Positions 1-6,725 of a stretch of 10,119 nucleotides of DNA are shown piece by piece; the first letter of the stretch is position 1, and each line of letters begins with the position of its first letter. The notes beneath the pieces are model-generated. The model saw only the letters and a program-made list of their open reading frames with translations. It searched no databases and had not been told where the DNA came from. The DNA is from an uncultured Eubacteriaceae bacterium (lineage in GTDB: Bacteria; Bacillota; Clostridia; Eubacteriales; UBA1433): positions 1 through 10,119 of the forward strand of contig CALGIV010000295.1 in the NCBI GenBank assembly GCA_937914785.1. Direction: 5' to 3'. Position numbers and translations under genes: made by a program.

Positions 1-659
1 GTATGTACGACGCATACGATGAGCAATGAAAGGAGCGACGATGTATTCATATGGCCAAATGAGACGGCCTCACGGATAAAAATATAAGGCACCAGTACGA
101 TCGCCGCCGCAAACAGTTGAATAATGGAACTGTCAATGCCCGAAAGCCCCTTGACGAACTTATTTAACAACATTACCGTTGCATAGAGTATCGCGGCCAA
201 CAGGCCGTAGAGAATTCCCATCGCCTGCGCCGATTGCATCCCGCTGCGCAAATCCAGGAGCAGCACCATACCCACCAGCGCCGCAACCGCACAAATTACT
301 TTGACCGCTGTCAAGCGTTCTTTTAATATCAGGGGAGACAATAAGATCACGATCATCGGCGCGATATAATAACACAGTGTCGCAACAGAAATCGTCGTAT
401 ACCGATAGGCTTCAAACAGGAATATCCAGTTAAACCCCATCGCAGCACCGGCCAAGACAAGTTGAATGATATTTTTTCTGATTAAAGCTTTATCGATTTT
501 ACGGTCCTTGATCAACCGCGCTACGAGCAAAACAGTTCCACCGATAAACCCTCGCGCGCAGGCGATCACGCCCGACGGCAAGTCAATATTGCGCACAAAT
601 AACCCGAGGCTGCCAAAAATCAGCATCGCGATAATGAGTTTTATTTTTTCCTTACGCAT
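1..659 (-). CDS. DMT-superfamily transporter, EamA family (3' end beyond the window)
   Basis: An integral membrane protein of the drug/metabolite transporter superfamily. Relatives export amino acids, nucleosides or other metabolites; the substrate cannot be told from sequence. The 219 visible residues contain about seven hydrophobic segments (near 6-22, 30-48, 66-84, 90-112, 119-136, 146-168, 178-196) and an eighth begins at the edge. The first EamA repeat is complete and ends with the family pattern: a proline-containing helix (APMIVILLSP, 100-109), then LKER at 112-115, then a glycine-bearing helix. The second repeat is cut by the left edge; full family members are about 300 residues. The ATG at 659 follows GGAGAGGA (665-672) at good spacing. 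The gene lies co-directionally after livF but beyond a terminator, so it may depend on read-through or on a promoter inside livF. The family call is firm; a role linked to branched-chain amino acids is only suggested by position. Confidence 0.88.
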   Translation of the reverse strand, partial: MRKEKIKLIIAMLIFGSLGLFVRNIDLPSGVIACARGFIGGTVLLVARLIKDRKIDKALIRKNIIQLVLAGAAMGFNWIFLFEAYRYTTISVATLCYYIAPMIVILLSPLILKERLTAVKVICAVAALVGMVLLLDLRSGMQSAQAMGILYGLLAAILYATVMLLNKFVKGLSGIDSSIIQLFAAAIVLVPYIFIREAVSFGHMNTSSLLSLLIVCVVH

Positions 660-678
660 AAGCTTCCTCTCCATAATT

Positions 679-708
679 AAAAAAACGACCTTCCGACACC
701 GGAAGGCC
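679..708 (-). terminator. Rho-independent terminator of the liv operon
   Basis: Read on the minus strand, a stem with arms at 687-695 and 700-708 (9 bp including one G-U pair, core CCTTCCG/CGGAAGG) closes a 4-nt loop. It is followed by G and seven T residues (complement of 679-685). It lies just past the livF stop and only about 20 nt before the EamA-transporter start codon, so it should end most liv transcripts before that gene. Confidence 0.88.
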
Positions 709-723
709 GCAAAGCCTGCAAGG

Positions 724-1422
724 CTACTTGCCCAGGTACGCTTCTTTCACAGCGCTGTTTTCCAGCAGCTCTTTACCGGTGCCGGACAACGTAATACGTC
801 CGGTTTCCATCACATATCCCTGATCCGCAGTGTGCAGTGCCATATTTGCATTCTGCTCGATAAGCAAAATTGTCACGCCACGCTTATTAATTTCCTTGAT
901 GATATCGAAAATATCTTTCACCACCAGAGGCGCAAGGCCCAAAGACGGCTCATCCATCATCATAATCTTCGGCCGGCTCATCAATGCCCTGCCTACGGCC
1001 AGCATCTGCTGTTCTCCGCCGGATAAAGTCCCACCAAGCTGCCAGTGTCGTTCCTGAAGACGCGGGAACAGGCTGTAGACCCATTCGATATCTTCTTCCA
1101 GGCTGTCCTTGCGCAAATACGCACCTACCTTCAGGTTTTCCAATACCGTTAAATCCGGGAAGATTCGCCTGCCTTCCGGCACCAGTGTGATGCCTTTACT
1201 GACAATGGACACCGTATCTTTGCCAAGAATCTCTTCGCCCATATATTTGATGGACCCGCTGCGCGCCTTCACAAGGCCGGTAATCGTGCGCAACGTCGTG
1301 CTCTTGCCCGCACCGTTCGCGCCGATCAGCGTGACGATCTCGCCTTCCGGCACTTCAAAGGAAATGTCTTTTACCGCTTCAATTCCGCCATAATTGACAC
1401 ATAGATTTTCAACTTTAATCAA
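724..1422 (-). CDS. livF: Branched-chain amino-acid ABC transporter, ATP-binding protein LivF
   Basis: One of two cytoplasmic ATPases that power the LivHM permease. With the TTG start chosen here it has 232 residues, the usual LivF length. Visible motifs are Walker A GANGAGKST (34-42), signature LSGGEQQ (133-139), Walker B IMMMDEP (153-159) followed by the LivF-typical SLGLAP, and VPEGRRIFP at 81-89. The switch position carries Gln (IEQN, 188-191) instead of His, which is normal for LivF. The reading frame stays open upstream to an ATG at 1494, but that would add 24 residues with no family resemblance lying inside livG. TTG at 1422 gives an N-terminus (MIKVENLCVNYGG) matching LivF proteins, and GGGGGTGG sits 6 nt upstream. 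The start overlaps the livG stop, indicating translational coupling. A terminator follows. Confidence 0.95.
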   Translation of the reverse strand: MIKVENLCVNYGGIEAVKDISFEVPEGEIVTLIGANGAGKSTTLRTITGLVKARSGSIKYMGEEILGKDTVSIVSKGITLVPEGRRIFPDLTVLENLKVGAYLRKDSLEEDIEWVYSLFPRLQERHWQLGGTLSGGEQQMLAVGRALMSRPKIMMMDEPSLGLAPLVVKDIFDIIKEINKRGVTILLIEQNANMALHTADQGYVMETGRITLSGTGKELLENSAVKEAYLGK

Positions 1423-2203
1423 CGTCAGCCACCCCCAGATAAGCTTCGATAACACGTTCGTTATTCTGAATCTCTTCCGGCGTGCCGCGCGCAATAGTCT
1501 TGCCGAAATCCAGCACGTAGATGCGGTCGGATATATCCATCACGATCTGCATATGATGCTCGATAAGCAACACCGTTAAATCGAATTCATCGCGTATCTG
1601 ACGCACAAATTCCGTCAGTTCCAATGTCTCCGTCGGGTTCATACCGGCCGCAGGCTCATCCAGGAGCAACAGGCTCGGCTCCGTCGCCAACGCGCGCGCG
1701 ATCTCCAGCCGGCGCTGTTTGCCGTATGGCAGCGAAGTAGACAGCTCATAAGCTTCTTCAAGGAGCCCGACGCGCTCTAAAAGTGCCAATGCGCCATCCT
1801 TCATCCTGCGTTCTTCCTTATAATAGCGCGGCCAGCCGATTACAGCCCCGAAGAGCCCGCTTTTAATGTGCAGATGCTGCGCAATCATTACATTGTCGAG
1901 CACCGTCATCTCGCCGAACAGGCGGATATTCTGAAACGTGCGCGCAATGCCCATTTTCGTAATCAAATCCGGACGCTTGCCCGTAATCGTCCGCATATCC
2001 TTGCCGCCGTCCTTGTTGAATAAAACGTCGCCTTCTGTCGGCGTATAGACGCCGGTGATCATATTAAAAGCTGTCGTCTTGCCCGCCCCATTCGGGCCGA
2101 TCAAGGCGACGATTTCGCCTCGCTCAACCTCGATGTTTAAATCGTCGACCGCAACGACACCGCCAAAACGCATCGTCGCGCCTTTCGTCGTCAGCACGCT
2201 CAT
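1415..2203 (-). CDS. livG: Branched-chain amino-acid ABC transporter, ATP-binding protein LivG
   Basis: The second ATPase of the importer, 262 residues, a normal length for LivG. Motifs in order: Walker A GPNGAGKTT (36-44), Q-loop ARTFQNIRLF with Gln91, the degenerate LivG-type signature LPYGKQRRLEIARAL (158-172), Walker B LLLLDEP (178-184) followed by AAGMNPTE, and switch His216 in IEHHM. The C-terminal BCA_ABC_TP-like tail ends ERVIEAYLG. The ATG at 2203 overlaps the livM stop by one base. Its ribosome binding site is the G-rich stretch encoding the GGGS tail of LivM. It should pair with LivF as a heterodimer under LivH/LivM. No key residue is missing. Confidence 0.96.
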   Translation of the reverse strand: MSVLTTKGATMRFGGVVAVDDLNIEVERGEIVALIGPNGAGKTTAFNMITGVYTPTEGDVLFNKDGGKDMRTITGKRPDLITKMGIARTFQNIRLFGEMTVLDNVMIAQHLHIKSGLFGAVIGWPRYYKEERRMKDGALALLERVGLLEEAYELSTSLPYGKQRRLEIARALATEPSLLLLDEPAAGMNPTETLELTEFVRQIRDEFDLTVLLIEHHMQIVMDISDRIYVLDFGKTIARGTPEEIQNNERVIEAYLGVADVD

Positions 2204-3342
2204 CAGCTCCCGCCCCCTTCCGCTTTTGCCTTACGCGTAAAAAGACGCTTGATGCCTTGCGGAATCGACTTGATTACCCGCAACAATCCTGCCCAGGAAA
2301 ACTCGTTTGAACCAAACAGCCCTCTGCGGTAAAACAGGATAATAATCATAAGCAAAATTGAAAATACCAGCATACGCATACCGGCAATCGGCGGCACAGT
2401 CAACGGACCGATAGAAAATCCGTTATCCATAAAACGCAGCCACTCACGCGCCACCGTTAAGATACATGCGCCGACAACTGACCCTGTAATACTGCCCTGT
2501 CCGCCGAGCACGACGATGAGCAGGATTTCATACGCCAACGTAAAGCGAAAATAAATCGGTGTAATCGCCCCAACGACGCTGGCGAGCAGGCCGCCGCTGA
2601 TCCCTGCCAGAAATCCGCCGATGACAAACGACAACATCTTATGTCTGAATAATGATATCCCCATCGCCTCTGCCGCAACATCGTCATCGCGAATCGCTTT
2701 AAAGCTTCTGCCATACGATGTTTTCATCAGCCGCAGCATAAAGATCACGACAATAGCGACCGCAATCGTCGTCCACCAGACATTGGCCGTATCGGGAATG
2801 TTCTTAAGGCCCAACGACCCATTCGTAATCGGGATCATATTTGTAATAAAAATTCGAATAATTTCAGAAAATCCCAGCGTCGCGATCGCCAGATAGTCCC
2901 CGCGCAATCGCAAAACGGGAAAGCCGATTAAAAACGCTGCCAGCGCCGCGACCAGTCCGCCGATAATCAGCGCAACGATAAACGGCGCCTGCAGGCTTTC
3001 CACCCAGGGAGCAATCGGTTCAACATAATACATCGCCGTTTTTTGCGCGGTTGGAATGATAAACAAACTCGTCACATAAGCGCCGATGGCCATAAATCCG
3101 GCTTGGCCCAATGAAAACTGCCCTGTAAAACCGTTGACCAGATTCATCGACAATGCCGCAATGGCATACACACCGCAAAGGCGGATGATACGCAGTTCAT
3201 AAGAGCCCAGTATCTTGCCTGAATTCGCCATATACAAAAATACGGCAAAAGCAGCCAGTACGACGATACTCAGCGTTCTGCTCAGGCCTTTATGCTTCTG
3301 TGTCGTTGCAGGAAGGTAAGGTGATTTGCTTTCTTTACTCAT
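2203..3342 (-). CDS. livM: Branched-chain amino-acid ABC transporter, permease LivM
   Basis: Integral membrane permease that forms the translocation channel with LivH. It has 379 residues and many hydrophobic helices. The family stretch NLVNGFTGQFSLGQAGF (67-83) is diagnostic of the BPD_transp_2/LivM family, as is LRLRGDYLAIATLGFSEI (144-161). The cytoplasmic coupling loop AIRDDDVAAEAMGI (216-229) is the EAA-like segment that contacts the ATPases. The first 20 residues are hydrophilic and the tail is basic and then glycine-rich (GGGS). The ATG at 3342 is preceded by GGGGGTG at suitable spacing and lies 11 nt after the livH stop. The 3' end overlaps livG by one base, so expression should be tightly coupled. 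Confidence 0.95.
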   Translation of the reverse strand: MSKESKSPYLPATTQKHKGLSRTLSIVVLAAFAVFLYMANSGKILGSYELRIIRLCGVYAIAALSMNLVNGFTGQFSLGQAGFMAIGAYVTSLFIIPTAQKTAMYYVEPIAPWVESLQAPFIVALIIGGLVAALAAFLIGFPVLRLRGDYLAIATLGFSEIIRIFITNMIPITNGSLGLKNIPDTANVWWTTIAVAIVVIFMLRLMKTSYGRSFKAIRDDDVAAEAMGISLFRHKMLSFVIGGFLAGISGGLLASVVGAITPIYFRFTLAYEILLIVVLGGQGSITGSVVGACILTVAREWLRFMDNGFSIGPLTVPPIAGMRMLVFSILLMIIILFYRRGLFGSNEFSWAGLLRVIKSIPQGIKRLFTRKAKAEGGGS

Positions 3343-3353
3343 CTCGACACCCC

Positions 3354-4256
3354 CTACACCTTATTCGCAATCTTTTCGCCGACCAGTCCGGACGGACGAA
3401 CCAAAAGGATAACGATCAGCGCTACAAACGCAAAGGCATCCTTATAGCCTGATAATGCCGGGAAGAATAAAACGATAAAGATTTCGATAAATCCCAACAG
3501 CAGCGCGCCGATGACCGCACCCTTAATATTGCCGATCCCGCCGATAACGGCGGCAATAAAGCATTTCAGGCCGGGCAGAGTACCGACATACGGCTCAATC
3601 TTAGGATATTTCAGCCCCCACATAATCGCTCCAACAGCCGCTAGAACCGAACCGATGCAAAACGTCACGGCAATGACGCGGTTGACATTGATGCCCATCA
3701 GGCGGGAAGTCTCAAAGTCCTTGCTGGACGCGCGCATCGCCATCCCGATCTTTGTCTTGTTGACCAGATACAATAAAACGATGACCAGCACTGCTGTGAT
3801 GAGCGGCACGTAAATCGACAATTTTTGAATGCGCACATTCGCAATCGTGATGACGTCCTGAAACATCGCCACAGGCGGGAACTGCTTCTGAATACCGGAA
3901 AACAGTACGACTGCCAAATTTTGAAGCAGATAAGATACCCCAATCGAAGAGATCAGCAAGGATATCCTTGGGGCCTCGCGCAGCGGCCGATATGCCGCGC
4001 GCTCGATAATAATTCCTAATATACCGGTACAGGCGATCGCAAACAAAAATGCCAGATACCATGGCAACATCGCCGCGGTCACGAAATAAAATGCAAAATA
4101 CATACTCATCATAAAAATCTCGCCATGAGCAAAGTTGATCAGACGTAAAATACCGTACACCATCGTATAGCCGATCGCCACCAAAGCGTACAGCGAACCC
4201 AGTGTTATTGCGTTTGCAAGCGACTGCAATAACATATCAGATGTAATAGCAGACAT
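3354..4256 (-). CDS. livH: Branched-chain amino-acid ABC transporter, permease LivH
   Basis: The partner permease of LivM, 300 residues, typical for LivH. The N-terminal part shows the family pattern SLYALVAIGYTMVYGILRLINFAHGE, read from residue 21 onward. The coupling loop MAMRASSKDFETSRLMGIN (172-190) is the EAA-like ATPase contact. Late in the protein KCFIAAVIGGIGNIKGAVIGALLLG (231-255) is the conserved glycine-rich helix pair. The ATG at 4256 has AGAGG about 6 nt upstream. The gene is 109 nt downstream of livJ, the only real gap in the operon, and that gap holds a hairpin that could lower permease expression relative to the binding protein. Confidence 0.95.
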   Translation of the reverse strand: MSAITSDMLLQSLANAITLGSLYALVAIGYTMVYGILRLINFAHGEIFMMSMYFAFYFVTAAMLPWYLAFLFAIACTGILGIIIERAAYRPLREAPRISLLISSIGVSYLLQNLAVVLFSGIQKQFPPVAMFQDVITIANVRIQKLSIYVPLITAVLVIVLLYLVNKTKIGMAMRASSKDFETSRLMGINVNRVIAVTFCIGSVLAAVGAIMWGLKYPKIEPYVGTLPGLKCFIAAVIGGIGNIKGAVIGALLLGFIEIFIVLFFPALSGYKDAFAFVALIVILLVRPSGLVGEKIANKV

Positions 4257-4311
4257 AAAAAACCTCTTTAATTCGCCAAAAGCGTAATTGGGTATTGATG
4301 TAGATATAAGA

Positions 4312-4340
4312 GCGACCCGGCGTTTTTATGGCCGGATCGC
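4312..4340 (-). terminator. Intercistronic hairpin between livJ and livH (partial terminator or mRNA-stabilising stem)
   Basis: Arms 4312-4321 and 4331-4340 pair over 10 bp with a single G-U pair and a 9-nt loop. In the minus-strand direction the stem is followed by TCTTATATCT, which is T-rich but not a clean T-run, so full termination looks unlikely. In ABC importer operons such structures often stabilise the upstream binding-protein mRNA or attenuate transcription, giving excess binding protein. That role is inferred from position. Confidence 0.6.
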
Positions 4341-4365
4341 CCACAGTTATGTTCAATTCTAAAAT

Positions 4366-5523
4366 CTAATCGATTTTAACAGTATCCAGGAAAGTAAACT
4401 TGCCATCCTGAACAGTCTTCAAAATAGCCGTATCTTTAATCGCATCGCCATTTTCATCAAATCGGATAGACCCTGTACAACCTTCGACTTCCAGCGTTTT
4501 CAGCGCTTCGCGAATTGCTTCGCTATCCGTAGAGCCCGCTGCTTCAATCGCTTTATAAGCCGTTAAATACACATCAAAGCCAAGTGCTGTAAATGCAGCC
4601 GGATCTTCATTGTATTTTTCTCTGTACAGCTCTACGAACGTCGTCGTCATATCATTCAACGGAGCGTCCGGATCGAAGAACGTCGTGATAACACAACCTT
4701 CAACGGCTTCGCCGCCTACTTCAATCAGCGGAGGCGTTTCCCACGTATCACCGCCAAGGAATTTGATGTCGTCATAACCAAGTGCACGCGCCTGCTTCAT
4801 AATCAGTGCTGCTTCGGTGTAGTTGCCCGGTGCAAAAATAACATCGGGCTTTTCTGCCATAACCGTCATCAACTGAGAGTTGAAATCCTGGTCGTTCGTC
4901 TGATACATCGCTTCTGCAACAATTTCACCGCCTAATTCTTCATAAGAGTTTTTGAAGAAGTTGCGCAGGCCAACCGCGTAGTCGTTAGAGGTTTCATAAA
5001 TAATGCCTACTTTTGTCGCACCCATCGTTTTGTACGCATAGTTCGCCAGAACCGTACCCTGGAACGGATCCAAGAAACAGATTCGATAGTAATAATCATT
5101 CCCAAGCGTTACATTCGGGTTCGTCGCAGACGCCGCAATCGCTACCGTTTGACTGTTCTTAAACGCATCGCCGCCGGCAATTGAAAGCGTAGAACCCCAG
5201 GAGCCGAGTACGATATCAACCTTCTCGTTTTCTACCAGGCGAGAAGCTGCCGTAGCTGCTTCAACCGCATCGGATTTGTTGTCTACTTTGACAAGTTCAA
5301 CTTTCTTGCCAAGCAGATCGCCCAAATACTCATGTGCAAGCTCGATGCCGCGGACTTCAATTTCACCGCCTGCTGCGTTCGCGCCGGTTAAAGGCTCAAA
5401 CACGCCGATTCGGATCACGTCGGAGTCTTCCCCGCCACCGCCGCCGTCTCCCGTGCTGCCACAGCCGGCAAGCAACGCCAGCGCCATCGCCAACACAAGA
5501 AAAACTGTCAAAAATTTTTTCAT
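4366..5523 (-). CDS. livJ: Branched-chain amino-acid-binding lipoprotein (LivJ/LivK-type, Peripla_BP_6)
   Basis: The extracytoplasmic receptor that captures substrate and hands it to LivHM. The 385-residue protein starts with a basic n-region (MKK), a hydrophobic core and lipobox LAGC with Cys21, so it should be membrane-anchored as in Gram-positives. A Gly/Ser/Asp linker (22-35) follows, then a type-I periplasmic-binding fold: VIRIGVFEPLTG (36-47), VDIVLGSWGS (102-111), IAASATNPNVT (129-139), KVGIIYETSNDYAVG (171-185) and PDVIFAPGNYTEAA (226-239). Two adjacent ATGs (5526 and 5523) are possible; the second is chosen because AAGGAGG (5530-5536) lies 6 nt from it and only 3 nt from the first. 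First gene of the operon. Substrate could be Leu/Ile/Val or another hydrophobic amino acid; relatives binding amides or urea exist, but there are no urea genes here. Confidence 0.93.
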   Translation of the reverse strand: MKKFLTVFLVLAMALALLAGCGSTGDGGGGGEDSDVIRIGVFEPLTGANAAGGEIEVRGIELAHEYLGDLLGKKVELVKVDNKSDAVEAATAASRLVENEKVDIVLGSWGSTLSIAGGDAFKNSQTVAIAASATNPNVTLGNDYYYRICFLDPFQGTVLANYAYKTMGATKVGIIYETSNDYAVGLRNFFKNSYEELGGEIVAEAMYQTNDQDFNSQLMTVMAEKPDVIFAPGNYTEAALIMKQARALGYDDIKFLGGDTWETPPLIEVGGEAVEGCVITTFFDPDAPLNDMTTTFVELYREKYNEDPAAFTALGFDVYLTAYKAIEAAGSTDSEAIREALKTLEVEGCTGSIRFDENGDAIKDTAILKTVQDGKFTFLDTVKID

Positions 5524-5570
5524 CATAATCCTCCTTGTTTTTAGCAAATAACTACTATGTATCTGCTATT

Positions 5571-5608
5571 GCTTTGTCAATATAATAACAAAGCATTTGC
5601 AAAGCATT
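5571..5608 (-). promoter_or_regulatory. Operator-like repeats and 5' hairpin at the liv transcription start
   Basis: CAAAGCATT (plus-strand reading) occurs twice, at 5589-5597 and 5600-5608, an 11-bp period. The second copy overlaps the -10 element. An inverted copy GCTTTGT (5571-5577) pairs with ACAAAGC (5588-5594) around a 10-nt loop, forming a hairpin at the very 5' end of the predicted transcript. This could be a repressor site or an RNA-stabilising stem; which one cannot be told. Confidence 0.45.
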
Positions 5609-5634
5609 ATACCTGAAAAATAAAAGGATTACAA
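5606..5634 (-). promoter_or_regulatory. Sigma-A-type promoter of the livJHMGF operon
   Basis: On the minus strand, -35 TTGTAA (5629-5634) is separated by exactly 17 bp from a perfect -10 TATAAT (5606-5611). Predicted transcription start is near 5599, giving a leader of roughly 76 nt before the livJ ATG. A weaker alternative uses TTGACA at 5575-5580 with TAGTAG at 5552-5557. The leader is too short for a T-box, and no TGGNACCGCG-type core is seen. Confidence 0.72.
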
Positions 5635-6037
5635 TAAAAAAACGTGATTTCTTTGGAATTGTATCAATTTTGTTCAAAAACTAACAACATAATTATTTAT
5701 CTGTTTGTCTTGGCGAACAATGCTGAATCATGCATCGATATTTTATATTTTCACGAAATAACATTCGGTCGACAATGCAATAAGCTAATGTTTTCATTCT
5801 ATTTGTATACACACTCCGCAGTCTATATCTTCGCGGTCATTTACATAAACCAATTCATGGCCATTCTACTTCGACAAACACTCATTCATGCAATGCTCTG
5901 TTTTGAATTGCTAAAACCAATATTACAACTAATTGTGTAATTTTTGCCAATTTAGCATCTATTATTAATAGAATCCTGCAACAAAATACATTTTTCGCTT
6001 ACAAAAAAACTAAAAAAATGTTAAAATAAAGCTAAAT

Positions 6038-6104
6038 TAAAGAATTGCAGGCTTTTCAGATATAATTATTGCTTAATTGACTATAAACATATCGTGCGTA
6101 TTTT
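6038..6104 (+). promoter_or_regulatory. Candidate promoter(s) for the CarD-like gene pair
   Basis: Two overlapping candidates are seen. The first has a perfect TATAAT at 6061-6066 with a poor -35 (TAAAGA, 6038-6043, 17-bp spacer) but A-tracts just upstream that resemble an UP element. The second has TTGACT at 6077-6082 with TATTTT at 6099-6104 (16-bp spacer). Either would give a leader of about 85-125 nt containing the inverted repeats at 6104-6178. The choice between them is uncertain. Confidence 0.4.
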
Positions 6105-6178
6105 TTATCAGGGCATATGTTCAATCACAAGCATTCACACTAATTGTGTTATCTGATAAACGCCCAGTTGGGCTGTTT
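6104..6178 (+). promoter_or_regulatory. Structured 5' leader with overlapping stems upstream of the CarD-like gene
   Basis: TTTATCAG (6104-6111) and CTGATAAA (6153-6160) are perfect 8-bp inverted repeats enclosing a smaller ACAC/GTGT stem (6137-6149). A second hairpin uses AAACGCCC (6158-6165) against GGGC-T-GTTT (6170-6178), with a 4-nt loop and one bulged base. The two structures share bases 6158-6160, so they compete at the margin. The second hairpin ends about 9 nt before the ribosome binding site GGAGG (6188-6192). There is no T-run, so it is not an ordinary terminator. It matches no riboswitch class I recognise. Confidence 0.4.
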
Positions 6179-6197
6179 ATGCCGAATGGAGGTTCAA

Positions 6198-6725
6198 ATG
6201 TTCTGCATTAACGATTCAATTATGTACGGCAATACCGGTGTGTGTAAAATCATCGACATCCGGCGGGAAAAATTTGATAATGAAGAAACTTTATATTATA
6301 TTTTAAAACCCGTCTACCGCGAGAACAACGCCACAATTTATTGCCCCGTAGGCAATGACAAGGTCCGGCTGCGCAAGCTTTTATCAGCTGAAGAAATTAC
6401 AGAATTGATCCAATCGATGTCGCATACCGAGCCGGAATGGATCGATAACGATCATCTGCGCCGGCAAACATTCAATGAAATACTAAAAGGCGGCAACCAT
6501 CAAGAGCTCGTACAACTGATCAAGACGCTGGATAACCACCGCGAAAATAAAATAAAGGAAGGCAAAAAATTTCATCTCAGTGACGAAAAAATTATGAAAC
6601 AGGCAGAAGCTGTCCTGTATGAAGAGTTCGCCTATGTGTTAAATATTATGCCGGATGAAGTGGTGCCGTTCATCGTTGATGAATTAGAAAAATCTGCTAA
6701 ATCAAAAAGACACTATGAAAATTAA
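6198..6725 (+). CDS. carD: CarD/CdnL-family transcriptional regulator
   Basis: A 175-residue protein of the CarD family, which binds the RNA polymerase beta subunit through an N-terminal Tudor-like domain and stabilises open promoter complexes through a helical C-terminal domain. The N-terminal part (about 1-62) shows the clostridial CarD pattern: INDSIMYGNTGVCKI (4-18), YYILKPVY (33-40), then TIYCPVGNDKVRLRKLLS (46-63). The C-terminal part has LRRQTFNEILKGGN (87-100), ELVQLIKTL (103-111) and AEAVLYEEFAYVLNI (136-150), ending EVVPFIVDEL (154-163). ATG at 6198 is chosen because GGAGG lies 5 nt upstream and the family N-terminus begins there. The open frame extends to a TTG at 6144 that has no family match. 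It overlaps the next gene by 11 nt. The family call is firm. Whether this is the cell's main CarD or a second copy is unknown. Confidence 0.9.
   Translation: MFCINDSIMYGNTGVCKIIDIRREKFDNEETLYYILKPVYRENNATIYCPVGNDKVRLRKLLSAEEITELIQSMSHTEPEWIDNDHLRRQTFNEILKGGNHQELVQLIKTLDNHRENKIKEGKKFHLSDEKIMKQAEAVLYEEFAYVLNIMPDEVVPFIVDELEKSAKSKRHYEN

Larger units (their letters stand above)
5527..6197. other. AT-rich divergent intergenic region (regulatory)
   Basis: About 670 bp without a convincing gene, clearly richer in A+T than its flanks. It holds the liv promoter and leader (minus strand, about 5527-5634), short palindromes (TTACA-N8-TGTAA at 5923-5940; CTATTA-T-TAATAG at 5959-5971), three A-tracts (6003-6009, 6012-6018, 6023-6030), plus-strand promoter candidates (about 6038-6066 and 6077-6104) and a structured leader (6104-6178) for the CarD-like gene. 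The motif CTAATTGTGT occurs twice (5929-5938, 6140-6149). The stretch 5635-5920 shows nothing else I can name. A 98-codon open frame there lacks a ribosome binding site. Confidence 0.7.

Noticed and set aside
466..1026. 186-codon plus-strand open frame opposite livF and the EamA transporter
   Set aside because: It runs antisense across the end of one real gene and much of another, has no family resemblance and no ribosome binding site. It is a shadow of the minus-strand coding.
1423..1494. N-terminal extension of LivF to an ATG at 1494
   Set aside because: The added residues match no LivF, lie wholly inside livG, and the ribosome binding site and family N-terminus both point to TTG at 1422.
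2457..2714. 85-codon minus-strand open frame inside livM
   Set aside because: It is an out-of-frame shadow of livM; the livM frame is continuous and carries all family motifs.
3698..4062. Two overlapping minus-strand open frames inside livH (81 and 116 codons)
   Set aside because: These are alternate frames of livH, with unlikely amino-acid composition and no ribosome binding sites.
5527..5605. T-box or amino-acid riboswitch in the livJ leader
   Set aside because: The predicted leader is only about 76 nt and contains no T-box core or specifier-like structure; only one simple hairpin is seen.
6144..6197. Upstream TTG start for the CarD-like protein
   Set aside because: It would add 18 residues not found in the family and overlaps the leader hairpin. 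GGAGG is correctly placed for the ATG at 6198.
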